Assembly (NCBI GenBank): GCA_032433765.1
Contig: JAVIAB010000159.1
Span: 1,240,001-1,304,000, forward strand
Length of the DNA stretch: 64,000 bases
Direction: 5' to 3'
Source of the DNA: Megaustenia siamemsis
Taxonomy: Eukaryota; Mollusca; Gastropoda; Stylommatophora; Ariophantidae
The notes under the pieces were generated by a model, which was not told the origin of the DNA, made no database searches, and saw nothing but the letters and a program-made list of their open reading frames with translations. The translations under genes were made by a program, and so were the position numbers. How positions within the stretch are numbered: position 1 is the first letter of the stretch; each line of letters opens with the position of its first letter. Of this stretch, positions 35,530-46,769 are shown in pieces.

Positions 35530-35885
35530 CAGGTGACACCTGATCGTCATCAAGCTACTGTATGCAAGATCAAAAATAAAGAGACACTAGCAATAGGAAC
35601 TTGGAACATTAGATCAGCATTCCAGGTTGGCAAACTAGAAAACATCAACCAAGAAATGAAGAGAATGAAATTTAACATCTTGGGACTATGTGAAGTGAGA
35701 TGGACAGGGGCAGGATTATTACAATGTGACAGTGGACATGTAATTTACTCTGGGGGAACACACACAAGAAAAAGGAGTAGGCATCATGTTAGATAGAGAA
35801 AGAAGCAAAACAGTGAAAGGATTTTGGCCATTAACAGATAGAGTAGTTCTCTAGTAAAATTGAGAAGTAGACCAATGGATATCAA
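35530..35885 (+). mobile_element. LINE endonuclease N-terminal fragment, copy 2
   Basis: Counterpart of 540-890, with the site of SINE S1 empty (single AACATACTTCA near 35,884). Confidence 0.8.
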
Positions 35886-35999
35886 CATACTTCAAGTTTA
35901 TGCAAAAATAAGTAAATAACACTTTATACAACGAGTTAGAGATGACCAAGGAACAGTGTAAACCCCAAGAAATAACTATTATATATATATATATTTTGT

Positions 36000-36270
36000 T
36001 TTCGTTCACCAGCCTTGACCTCTGACGAAGTCCATAGAGACCAGGAACTGAATTGCACGTGTTAATCCAATTTTCCCTGGCAACAGTGTACACGGGGGTC
36101 CCTTGCCGCACAGGCAGATAATTCCGACTTTGGAGATACTCATATTTTTTTCGTCGATGAGTAAATGACGTTTCAAGCCGGGCCTCGTTGCTAAGACCAA
36201 GGATGGTTGCCGCAGAGAGAAATCATCAATAAAAATTCCAACCGGTGTAGCCGTGATTTGAACCCACAAC
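36000..36270 (-). mobile_element. SINE (S2), copy 2
   Basis: Counterpart of 1,262-1,536, with few base differences. Confidence 0.8.
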
Positions 36271-36294
36271 ATATTATATTAGGGGATTTCACTG

Positions 36295-37366
36295 CGAAGA
36301 TCATCATCATCAAGTACTGGGACTGCTGGCGTAGGTGATCATGTCTCTCCACAACTTTCGATCTCGTCAGTTATTTATCATTTCTGTTGTTGACCTTCTG
36401 CCAAGCCATTCTTTTAAGAGTCTGGTATTTTTTCTCTTTGCTTCCCTCTATTTCTTCGTCCCTCAATTTTCCCAGTTGTTACAATATATTCCAGTTGTTC
36501 TCTTCTCATCACATGGCCAAAAATGATGAATGTTTCTTCCGAATATTGAAAATTAGCTCTCTATTTGCTTTGGCCTCTTTCAGAACGATTTCATTACTCT
36601 TCTTAGCTGTCCATGGTATTCTCAACATTCTTCTGTAAAACCACATTTCTACAGACTCCAGTGATTTTCTTGCATGTTGTCCTATTGTCCATGACTCACG
36701 CATCCATATGTTAAGACTGGCTCTACGTAACATTTAAGAACTCTTTTTCTTGTTTCTATTGTCAAAAATGGATTGCATAGTATCTTCCTCATTTTTTTGG
36801 AAAGCTGCTTTTGCCTGAGCCATTCTGCACCTCACCTCTTTTGTACATCTTCCGTCTGAGGTTAACAAAGTTCCCAAATATTTAAATTCATTTACCTGTT
36901 TTAATATTGTTCCACTTGTCTTTCTTTTGCACTGAGGCGATGTCCCTTTCTTTGTTGTTACTACTGTCTTTCTGCTATTAAGACTGAGTCCTTTATTTTT
37001 GCTCTCCTTCACTATAATGTCCAGCATTTCTTGTAACTCATGTTCACTCTTAGCGATTAAGACTGTATCATCAGCATACCTTAGATTATTTGATTTTAAA
37101 ATAATCTCACTATAAATATTAAACAAATCTGATGACAGCACACAACCTTGTCTAACATCCTGTTTTATTTGTTGAAACATTCCCATTTGGTTTCCAGTTC
37201 TTATCGCCGCTGTTTGTTGCCAGTACATGTTCTTTATTACCTTTAGCTCTTGGCTGTCTGCGTTTATGCTTTCTAAAATTTTGATTATTTCTTGGTGCTT
37301 TACTTTGTCAAATGCTTTGGTATAATCTATAAAACATAGGTATAGATCGGTTTTCACCTCTATCAA
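36295..37366 (-). mobile_element. LINE-B RT fragment, copy 2
   Basis: Counterpart of 1,565-2,655 but with a 210-codon open stretch (36,734-37,366) containing CFIDYTKAFDKV, the altered DVRQGCVLSSDLFN and NLRYADDTVLIAKSEHELQ. Confidence 0.88.
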
Positions 37367-37389
37367 TGTACGATCGCTGAGAAGAATAA

Positions 37390-38276
37390 CTCAAAACACG
37401 TTTTCAATCTATACACTGAGCAAATCTTTAAAAGCATCACAGAGATGCCAGACCTAAACATTAATGGAAAGATAATCAATAACCTAAGATATGCTGATGA
37501 TACTGTTCTACTAGCAGAACATCCTAAGACCTACAACAATTGCTTAATGTGATAAACATAACAAGCAAAAAATATGGACTAGATATGAATATCAAAATGA
37601 CTAAAACTAAGATCATAAACAAAAAAATTCTCAAGACCTACAATTAAATATAACAGTTGAAGGAATACATCTGGAGATAGAGGTACAACTACCTTGGACA
37701 TACTATAACCAATGATGGAAAATGTAAAATTGAAATAAATAAAAGAATAGATATGGCAAAAAGTAATTTTAATGCCATGAAAAATATACTATAAACTGTT
37801 GTTTATAACAACAAAACAAATGTCAGCAGGGCTGAAACTGAGAATGGCAAAATTTTACGTTTTCTCAGTATTCCTGTATGGTGCAGAAACATGGACATTA
37901 GACAAGAAAACAGAACAGAAAATTGAAGCCTTTGAAATGTGGATTTATAGAATAATAGGAAGAATTGGATGGAAAGAAAAGAAAACAAACGATGAAGTTT
38001 TAAAACAACTAGAAATACATGTATAAAGAGAACTAATAAATACAATTAAGACAAGACAAATGAAATTTTTGGGGCACGTTAAAAGACACAACAGCCTACT
38101 AAAAATAATATTGGAAGGGAAAATACAAGGTAAAAGAGGCAGACCAAGACTAACATGGACAAGTAACATCAAAAGATGGACAAGTCAATCTATGACAACC
38201 TGCACCATCAATGCAAGAAATAGAGTGGAATGGCGATCCACGGTAGCCAACCTTCGTTGCGGAGACGGCACTCACT
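37390..38276 (+). mobile_element. LINE-A 3' half, copy 2
   Basis: Counterpart of 2,665-3,548; the last frame is longer, ending ANLRCGDGTH at the family 3' end. Confidence 0.85.
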
Positions 38277-39222
38277 AGTATAGTTTTCACACACACCAGA
38301 CTGTTTCTAAATCTCTTGTTTATCATTATGTAATCAATTTGATTACGCGCGTTGTCTCCTAGACTTTTCCATGTCCACAGACGTCTTGGATGTTGCTTAA
38401 ACCAGATGTTTCATATCATCATGTTGTGTGTTCTTGTCAAGTCAACAAATGTGTCACCTATTTCATTCCTCTCGCCTAAGCCATAATAACCACCTACATA
38501 CTCAACTCTTTCCTTTCCTACTTTTTCGTTGAGATCCCCTACAACTATGGTGTTTTTCTGTGGTTTGCATTGACGAAGTGCTATACTAAACTCGTCTTAA
38601 AGCTTATCAACTGTTTCATCTAGACTGTCTGCTTTTGGAGCATAAACTTGTATGAGACTGATTTCTATTGGCTTTCCATTCAATTTCACTAAAAGGACTC
38701 TGTCAGATATTGGCTAACAGCCTTTTACTGATCTTGCCCTTTCTTTATCGATAATGATACCTACTCCTCTTTGGTGTCCAGTACCTTCAGAAAAGATTAT
38801 TTTATGTTCACCAGAATGTATTTCCCTTGATCCAGTGTATCTCATTTCCCACTGCCTGTGTTCACTGTCCCACTGCATGTAAATCCACCCTTTTCATTTC
38901 CTGTTTGATGTTTCCCATTTTTCTCTTCTGCCTGAGTGTCCTCACATTCCAAGCACCTATCTTCAGATTTGGTTTTATCTTGACCTTGTTTACAGTAGAG
39001 TGATGACGATCGGGTATCACATGATGTCCCCTACTGAACGAGGGTATTCCATTGGAAACCCCCCTTGACGTTGTTGTTGTGAATTCTGCAATTGTGGCGA
39101 CCCATGATTATACAAATAATTTACGACGGTGGTTTTCTGTTACCTTCCGTCGGTTTGTTTACGGTTGGTTCCGCTAGCCTTTGACTTAAAAGTATTACCC
39201 ACAAGGTAGTGGGGTTGTTTTA
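38277..39222 (-). mobile_element. LINE endonuclease region, copy 2
   Basis: Counterpart of 3,549-4,440, equally decayed. Confidence 0.7.
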
Positions 39223-39230
39223 CTTCAGGG

Positions 39231-39993
39231 CAGTGGCGTATTCTCTATGATACCGCAGCTACCGCCGGCAGCCTGAATATATTAACGAAATACAAAAGGA
39301 AATGATAATTTATTATATTTTAAAAAATAATTATATTACACGTTTCTTAGGCCAAAATGATTTATTTACTTTTCATTAAAGGAAGGTTTTCCTCTGGCCA
39401 CTATAACGTTTGTGAATGAAACTAAAACTATTATACATTGAAACCTCTAGAAGTCAGCGGTACATTTTTAATCTATCCGGGTTTTGTATTAACAACCTTG
39501 ACATTCAAAATATGAGTCAAAATATATAGCGGGTGTTGAAGCAAGAGCAATGCGGTTTCATGGGTTATTTTTAGCTCTGGCCAATCAGAATCGTCACAAA
39601 GTGAAACTTTGTCTTATTACCGGAACATCCTTAGCTATTTATAACTACGTTATGGGCATCATCATCTGTAGAAAGAACTTTTTCTGCTCTTAAGAGAATC
39701 AAATCTTATTGTCTCTCAACTCAGACACAAGAACGCTTATCTGGTTTGGCAATAATGTCCATTGAGAAATCATTCCTTCAGAAATTTAGAAACCGACACA
39801 ACAGTACTTTCAATGACAAAGTCATCAAGACATCTTCGTCCCAAACAAGACTGATATAATTAACATAAATAAGTAATTTAAAATGTAGTGATGTTATTAG
39901 AAAATATTACTTTGTTAGCCTACTGAATATGATGTATGTTTTTATTTATTGTGTCAGCGGTAGACCAGACTCTAAAATCAGTATACGCCACTG
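39231..39993 (+). mobile_element. hAT element (non-autonomous), copy 2
   Basis: CAGTGGCGTAT inverted ends and a perfect 8-bp target duplication CTTCAGGG at 39,223-39,230 and 39,994-40,001. Being at the same site in both copies, the insertion predates the duplication. The hAT C-terminal fragment runs about 39,659-39,857. Confidence 0.92.
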
Positions 39994-40001
39994 CTTCAGG
40001 G

Positions 40002-40420
40002 TACCCTCCCTTAGCCTTTTACTCTTCCGAGCATACCTGCAAGGCAGCAGTAGGTTGTACTGCCTAGTGCAGGCAAAATGTACCCGACTTGACAGAAGCT
40101 CAAATAATAGGAAAGTATATACAGCAGCACTTCAACATGGACGATCTGACAGCTCTGAGACATGTGTCCCGGACAATCCGAATATCTCCATCTTACTGCA
40201 CATATTTTTCCTACCACCCCTACAACATCGATGAACGCTAGTGTCCAAGACCTGCCTGGTTGCACAAACAGCTTAATTCAAATTTGTGTTATAGTCCAGC
40301 GCGCGGACGTCTTTGAAATATAATTCATGTCACGGCCGTTAGTTTTTAGCAAAATATTTTACTTTACGTTACATACATCTGATAAGTATTTTAATGTTTA
40401 AGATTTATTGTAAACTTCTT
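40002..40420. other. Interspersed DNA without a recognised gene, copy 2
   Basis: Counterpart of 5,272-5,690. Confidence 0.5.
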
Positions 40421-40425
40421 TCTTT

Positions 40426-40653
40426 CTAGATACGATCTAAAAGAGAGATAGCCAAAATCTTACGGTAACAGTTAATCTTCGTAGCTTGTAAATCATTCAG
40501 TAGCTTTGCTATAAGGGTCCATGTTTCGCAAGCGTATAGGAGTTTAATATTGCCAGAGTGTACATCAGCCACGATACAAGAATAATGTTCTTGTCTTTCC
40601 AAATAAAATTCAGCTTTGCCAGGGCTGTTAACAAAGATCGTCTGACTTAACAT
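40426..40653 (-). mobile_element. LINE RT C-terminal fragment, copy 2
   Basis: Counterpart of 5,694-5,921 with an identical peptide. Confidence 0.75.
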
Positions 40654-40674
40654 GTGGACATGTGTCTAGGAAAC

Positions 40675-41440
40675 TATTGCTCTGTGTCTCATATAAGTAC
40701 ATGAATGTGCCTCAAACAATTTGTCGTTTGTCTCAAACAACCACTAGATTATGTTTTTACAAAGTTTGATGCCTGTCTCAAATAACGATATAAATGTACT
40801 TTCAACAAAATGTTGTTTGTCTCAAATAGCCAAGTGAATCTGTCTTTAACATGTTGCCTGTCTCAAATAACATTATAAATCTGCCTTTAAATAGTTTGTT
40901 GCTAAGAAAAAACAGACTCCCGTCTCCAAGATGGCGGATCTAGTCCACGTCCTCTCAATCGCTGCGGAAAGTGCATCCGGGGTCTGATTAATTTCTGTTC
41001 TCCGTTGCACTTTTCTGCGTTAGAAGTTAAAATGATGATATACTTATTACATCTGCTCCGCTAAAGCGAGGTCGTAGGCTGACAACAGTCCCTTTTTGAC
41101 AAACAAGTGTTGTGAATGCGACTTTTCACCGTCTGGACTTGATCTGCGCTTTACGTCACATTGGTGCTGTTCATGACCGTTTTTGGAATTCCTTGTCGCA
41201 AGTTTTTTTACATGTTACTTATTAATGTGAAATGCTTCGTCAGTCGCAGTTTTATCCTTTTAGGGACTTTGCACCGTGTTTTGTTCGTCGTAGGCTGCAT
41301 TCACTAGAGTAATCAAGAATCTAAAGGGCGCGTCATTGCTGTGCTTGCGACATTGTTATGTGTGCTACTTCATCGTAATGGCCCATCATAAATCCCTAGT
41401 GAAAAGTGTTCCTTGTTGCAGTTTCCTCATATTCCCAGTC
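40675..41440. other. Degenerate repeats and unassigned block, copy 2
   Basis: Counterpart of 5,930-6,700: GTCTCAAATAAC repeats to about 40,900, then the ATGGCGG block (40,929-). Confidence 0.5.
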
Positions 41441-41442
41441 CA

Positions 41443-41765
41443 TGGAGGACTACTTGGTCTCGAGACAAGACGCGGCCTCAGGACAGAGAGGTTGTAGGTT
41501 CAAATCTCGGCTACACCAGTTGGGATTTTTATTGATGATTTCTCTTTGCGGCAACCACCCCTGGTCTCAGCAGCGAGACCCGGCTTGAAACGTCAGTTAC
41601 TCATCGACGGAAAAAAAAAAAAAAAAACATGAGTACCTCCGAAGTCGGAGTTATCTGCCTGTGCGGCGAGGGACCCTTTGCCAGGGAAAATTGATTAACA
41701 CGCAAAATTCAGTTCCTAGTCTCTAGGGACTTTGTCAGAGTTGAAAGCTGGCGAACGCAACAACA
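41443..41765 (+). mobile_element. SINE (S3), copy 2
   Basis: Counterpart of 6,702-7,035; it lacks about 15 bases (CACACGGTTG part) in the body and has a longer A run. Confidence 0.8.
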
Positions 41766-41936
41766 GGATGGAAGATGCATCACAGAAATACAAAGCAGTA
41801 TAGCTCTGCCAAAATAGCATTTCAGAATGACATTCTTACCTATATGGAAGTGAATCATGGACAGTAAACAAAGAAATGATAAGACGATTAGAGGCCACAC
41901 AGATGGGATTTCTCAGAAAAATGTTGAAAGTAAAAA

Positions 41937-42185
41937 TGTAGAAACATGGACAACAAATAGAAAATTAAAATTGTGTGATGATGTATTTCTTTATTCTAGA
42001 CATGTGTAGACACATGAACACAAATAGAAAATTAAAATTGTGTGATGATGTATTTCTTTATTCTAGACATGTGTAGTTCTAGACATGTGTAGACACATGA
42101 ACACAAATAGAAAATTAAAATTGTGTGATGATGTATTTCTTTATTCTAGACATGTGTAGACACATGAACACAAATAGAAGGGCAC
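41937..42185. repeat. ~67-bp tandem repeat, three units, copy 2
   Basis: Units around GAAAATTAAAATTGTGTGATG and CTAGACATGTGTAGACACATG. Copy 1 has one unit (7,219-7,293). Confidence 0.85.
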
Positions 42186-42304
42186 AAAAACAGACGTGTT
42201 GAAACATTGCCACAAAAGTTGAAAGATAACAAATAATCAAACAAAACATTCTAATGTTACTTGTTTCACAACTTATTGGCTGACATGTTAGATATTGCAA
42301 TTTT

Positions 42305-42510
42305 CAATCTACAACACATCATATCAGTTCTGTTATTGATTGTTTGCCATGCCATGACTCCAGGCATCAAATAAGTTCTGTTATTGATTGTTTGCCATGC
42401 CATGACTCCAGGCATAATATCAGTTCTGTTATTGATTGTTTGCCATGCCATGACTCCAGGCATCATATCAGTTCTGTTATTGATTGTTTGCCATGCCATG
42501 ACTCCAAGCT
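42305..42510. repeat. ~48-bp repeat, four units, copy 2
   Basis: Expanded form of the repeat at 7,440-7,535. Confidence 0.85.
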
Positions 42511-42599
42511 ATCTAGTATTTTCCCTCCTTATCGTCCGCGATTTCTCTTTCCTCGTATTTTGCCAGTTGTAACAAAGTATTCTCTCTGAGATTTTCCTC

Positions 42600-43400
42600 A
42601 TTGGTCTTTTTAACTGTCCAGGGAACTTTCAACATTCTTCTGAGAAATCCCATCTCTGTGGCCTCTAATCACCTTTTCATTTGTTTGTCTATTGTCCATC
42701 ATTTGCTTCCATAGGTCAGAATCTGTTCTATATAGCACCGATGAACTCTTTTTCTCACTTCTGTTGACATAGGTTTATTGCATAAGAAATTTTTCATTTT
42801 CTGAAATGCTATTTTGGACTAAGCTATTCTGTTTTTTTATTTCTGTGGTACATCTATCTGATGTTATTATTGTACCCAAGTATTTCAAAAGTTGTTTCAG
42901 ATTTGTCCTGTTTATTTTTATGCTGCATGATGGTGATGATTGTTTCTTCGATATGACCATTACTTCTGTTTTCTTACTATTCAGAATGAGACCTTTCTTG
43001 CTGCATTCTTTTACTATTATGTCTATATTTTTTTGTAGTTCATTATCTGACTTTGCTATTAAGACTGTGTCATCCGTATATAACAAATTATTTATGTTGT
43101 GACCGTTGACTTCAATTCCTTTTTTGTCTATTATTGACCTCATAATATTTTCGCTGTAAAGTGAACACAAATCCGGTGACAGAACACAGCCTTGTCTAAC
43201 TTATTGTTTTATATATTGGATTGTCCTGTTTGGTTGTTAATTCGTATAGCTGCTGTTTGTTGCAAGAACTGTTTTTTTAATAATTCGCAGAACCTTGCCA
43301 TCAATGTTTAATTTCTTCAGCACATTTATTATCTCCAGATGCTTTACTTTGTCAAATGCTTTTATGTAGTCTATAAAGCACAAACTCTTTCTATCAATGT
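42600..43400 (-). mobile_element. LINE-F RT fragment, copy 2
   Basis: Counterpart of 7,590-8,340; has about 75 bp more C-terminal sequence (CATAGGTCAGAATCTGTTCT region) that copy 1 has lost. Confidence 0.85.
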
Positions 43401-43455
43401 TATTAAAATGTAAATGACCAGAAGTCCCGAATTTCTAACTGTCCCAAACTTGTCC

Positions 43456-44215
43456 CTATTTTTTAACTTTTGTTAAAATACATTAGGGACACAAACGTTT
43501 ACAAATTTTACCAATATGGTTGGTTCCGTTCGCCCGTCGACTAAAGTATTCTAGAATATCGTAGTAGACTAGAACATTCCTCTTCATCATCCGCCCTTAC
43601 AAGGACGTGCCTGCGTTGTGGTTTGCATTATAACTGTTATATTTGCGCCTTTTGGCTCAACACATCCGACTTCAGTATGACATTTTTTGAGTGTACCGGG
43701 TTGTCTTCCCTCTTCGATCCCTGCTCGCTTGGCCAGACTAGACAGGTTAGTCTGTTACTGGAGGCACCACGAAGAGGTGGAGCAAGGTCTGGATGGTTTT
43801 GGTTCACCGATTCTGGCACAAGCCATCAGCTGTGGGTCGCTGACAACTTCCAGCTCTGGTGCTGTTTGCCAATATGATAAACGTCTCTTCGACTTAAACA
43901 TACATTATTCCGTTGTTGTGTAGAAAATGTTTAAAAAGTTGAATTAAAAAAAACTGTTCATTTGTTGAAACAGTAACATACACTCAAAATGTTAAATCTT
44001 GTAAACTGAAACTCAACAAGTGGTATCTTTGCGGCCACGACATTTCATATTCTTGTATATTCATTGTGTTACTTTCGTTTACCGACGAATTAATTCTTTT
44101 TATTGTGTTGTTTAGTGATAGAGGTTATTGCATTCATTAGATTTTATTTACATTGTGTTATTATTCAGTTACTTGACATTTTAACGTCTATTAACTTATG
44201 TTTTGCGTATGGTAT
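43456..44215. other. Copy 2-specific block before the hAT pseudogene
   Basis: About 750 bp absent from copy 1, which has only a few bases between CCAAACTTGTCCCTAT and the hAT 5' end. Contains a plus-strand frame (43,623-43,923) with RLARLDRLVCYWRHHEEVEQ, probably retroelement leader or hAT 5' DNA. No gene recognised. Confidence 0.5.
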
Positions 44216-44219
44216 AGTC

Positions 44220-46340
44220 ATAGACAATTACATGTATTATTTAAACTATAGTTAGTTTGTAATTATTGCAACAAATGGCATCAAAACGTAAATGCAGATT
44301 CAATCAAGATTTACAAAAGGACAACCCCTTTCAAAAATATTCTACACCAGACTTCAATGTAAGATGCAGTATATGTGCCTCTGGGTTTTCGATTAACCAT
44401 AGTGGACATGGTGATATTAAGAGTCACATAAATATTGTGAAACATAAGAGAGCCGTTGCTACAGCTGCATCAAGCTCGTCGTTAACATTTTTCTAGTTGA
44501 ACAGATTGGTGACAAAGAAGAACAATTAGCTGCTACAGAAGGTACATTTGTCTATCATACAGTGATACACAATCATACAGTGATACACAATCATACAGTG
44601 ATACACAATCATACAGTGATACACAATCAGACATTTAGAGCTATGGACTATTGGTGACAAAGAAGAACAATTAGCTACTACAGAAGGTACATCTGCCTAT
44701 CATACAGTGATACACAATCATACAGTGAAACACATCATACATTTAGATCTATGGACTGCACATCAAATTACTTCAGGTTACTTTAGAACCAAATTTGCTT
44801 GTGCATATAAGAAAACAGGCCATTATTGGAAATGTTTTCACACCCCATTTTCAAAAAGAGTTGAGATGTGATCTAGAAAACTGAACATTTATTTCCATTC
44901 TAAGAGATGCTTCCAACCACAAGGAAAGCATCTGATATTGTTAGTAGTTTTATTAATGATTGTCTAAAGGAAAACAATTTAGAAAGAAATGTAGTTGCAT
45001 TTTGTGCAGACAACACAAATTCTAATTTTGGGGGCGCTGAAAGGAAAGGAAAGAGCAATGTTTTCATAAAGCTGAAAGAAAATATTGGACATGGTTTGAT
45101 AGGTGTTGGTTGTACATGCCATATTTTCCACAACACTGTTACAGCAGCTGCAGATGTATGACCTATTGATGTTGAGATGGTTAATGCTAAAATGTATCTG
45201 CACTTCAAATCATACACAGTTAGAGTTGAAAGTCTCAAAGTGTTTTGCCAGTTTGTGGACACAGACTTCCAAATGATAATATGTTATGTTAGACAAGGTG
45301 GCTTGCACTGCTGCCTGATGTTGAAAGGGTTCCTGACTTTAAAAATCATATTTCCAGTCTCAAGAAGATGCCCAGTCTTTAGACATACATTCTTTGAAAA
45401 CCTCCTGTCTGAAGCATCCTCTTTCCATGAAGCAGTGCAGACAGAAAGTAGAGGGACAGGTGGCCTCTGTTTTTGGAGTAAATGACAACATCAATGGTTT
45501 GAGAACTATCTTGGGAGTCCAAACTGGAAGATGGTTTCTTGCCATCAAGAGTTCAGCTATTCTTGACAAGCTGGAAATGGAAGGATGATGTGAACAAGTT
45601 TAAAGCCAGTGTTTCTTCATTCTATGAAACAGTTTTAAGTTATTTGACGAAATGGGCTGCAAATAATTGTCAAAACCTTGAGGCCTACAGCAGGGTAATG
45701 TTGAACAGAACACCAACTTGGGAAGATATTCAGAAATCTTCATCATTAGTGAGTCAGTACTTTCAGTCGACTTTCCAGAAAATGAAATGTATGACGAATA
45801 TGTTTACATGAAGTAGTTTGTTACTTCTCAGAAAATTAATGAGTGGAGTCTTAATAAAACATTACCAGGGCAGCGTTGGATTGAAATGGCTTCCCTCTTC
45901 AAAAACAGGCATGTGCCAATTTCACATATTCTGAAGCTGGTAGAGTTCTTTTTGTGTCTACCGGGAACAAATGCTACAACGTCAGTGCAACAATCAGTGA
46001 TTGTTTTCACTGATGAACAGCTTGTGGACAAATGATAAAACACATCTAACTGTGGACACTTTAAAAGGCCATGTTGATCACCAAAGTCAACAATGAGCAA
46101 ACATGTGTTGAATTTTTAAGATGCTCCAAACAAAGAAATATAAAAAAAAAAAACAACCACTCATCAGAAAAGTACAGCAACTCTGCTTTACCTTTTATTT
46201 AAAAGAGAGTACCACATCTTTATCTCCAGATAATGTTTTGTAAGCCTATATTGTTAGGTGTTTTAATTAGTTGTAAAATATATCTATTATTCACTTGAAA
46301 AAGACGGAATAAATTTCATTTTATTGATGGAAAATTTAAG
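44220..46340 (+). pseudogene. BED-finger hAT transposase, decayed, copy 2
   Basis: ATG at 44,275; BED-like finger as in copy 1, a stop at 44,496, then the core 44,907-45,290 with FCADNTNSNFG and GVGCTCHIFHN. Beyond the point where copy 1 is truncated it keeps NNCQNLEAYSRVMLNRT and, over 45,830-46,095 in shifted frames, ILKLVEFFLCLPGTNATT and SLWTNDKTHLTVDTLKGH, the typical C-terminal dimerisation region of hAT transposases. Multiple frameshifts make it inactive. Confidence 0.88.
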
Positions 46341-46384
46341 TCAAATTAATCCATCCCGGATTAAGGTTTCAAAAATTTGGTAAC

Positions 46385-46735
46385 ATTAATATTCCATATT
46401 TGTTCTCTTTTCTTCCACAAATCCACATTGTTCCTCACTTATTTCTGGTTTTATTTTGTTCTTTACATGTCTCATCATGATTCTTGGTAATATTTTCATT
46501 GTATGGCTCATGAGACTAATATTGTGATGGACCTCACTATCAGTGGCACCTGACTTCTTCGGTATGGCTACAAAGATAGATTTTAGTAGATCATCGGGTA
46601 TGTATCCAGTGTTATACATGTCATTGAGTAGTTTTGTTATGACTTGTACTGCGAGCTCTCCTAATGCATTTACCTCTTCAATTGTTATATTGTCGGGACC
46701 TGGAGCTTTGCCAGGTCAAATACATATTGGAATTA
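46385..46735 (-). mobile_element. LINE RT N-terminal fragment, copy 2
   Basis: Minus strand: DDLLKSIFVAIPKKSGAT, HNISLMSHTMKILPRIMMRH and ISEEQCGFVEEK, the start of an RT domain of LINE-B type. Partly present at 10,172-10,325. Confidence 0.8.
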
Positions 46736-46769
46736 ATTAGCAGAAATAGTGGCTAAAATAATTAATAAA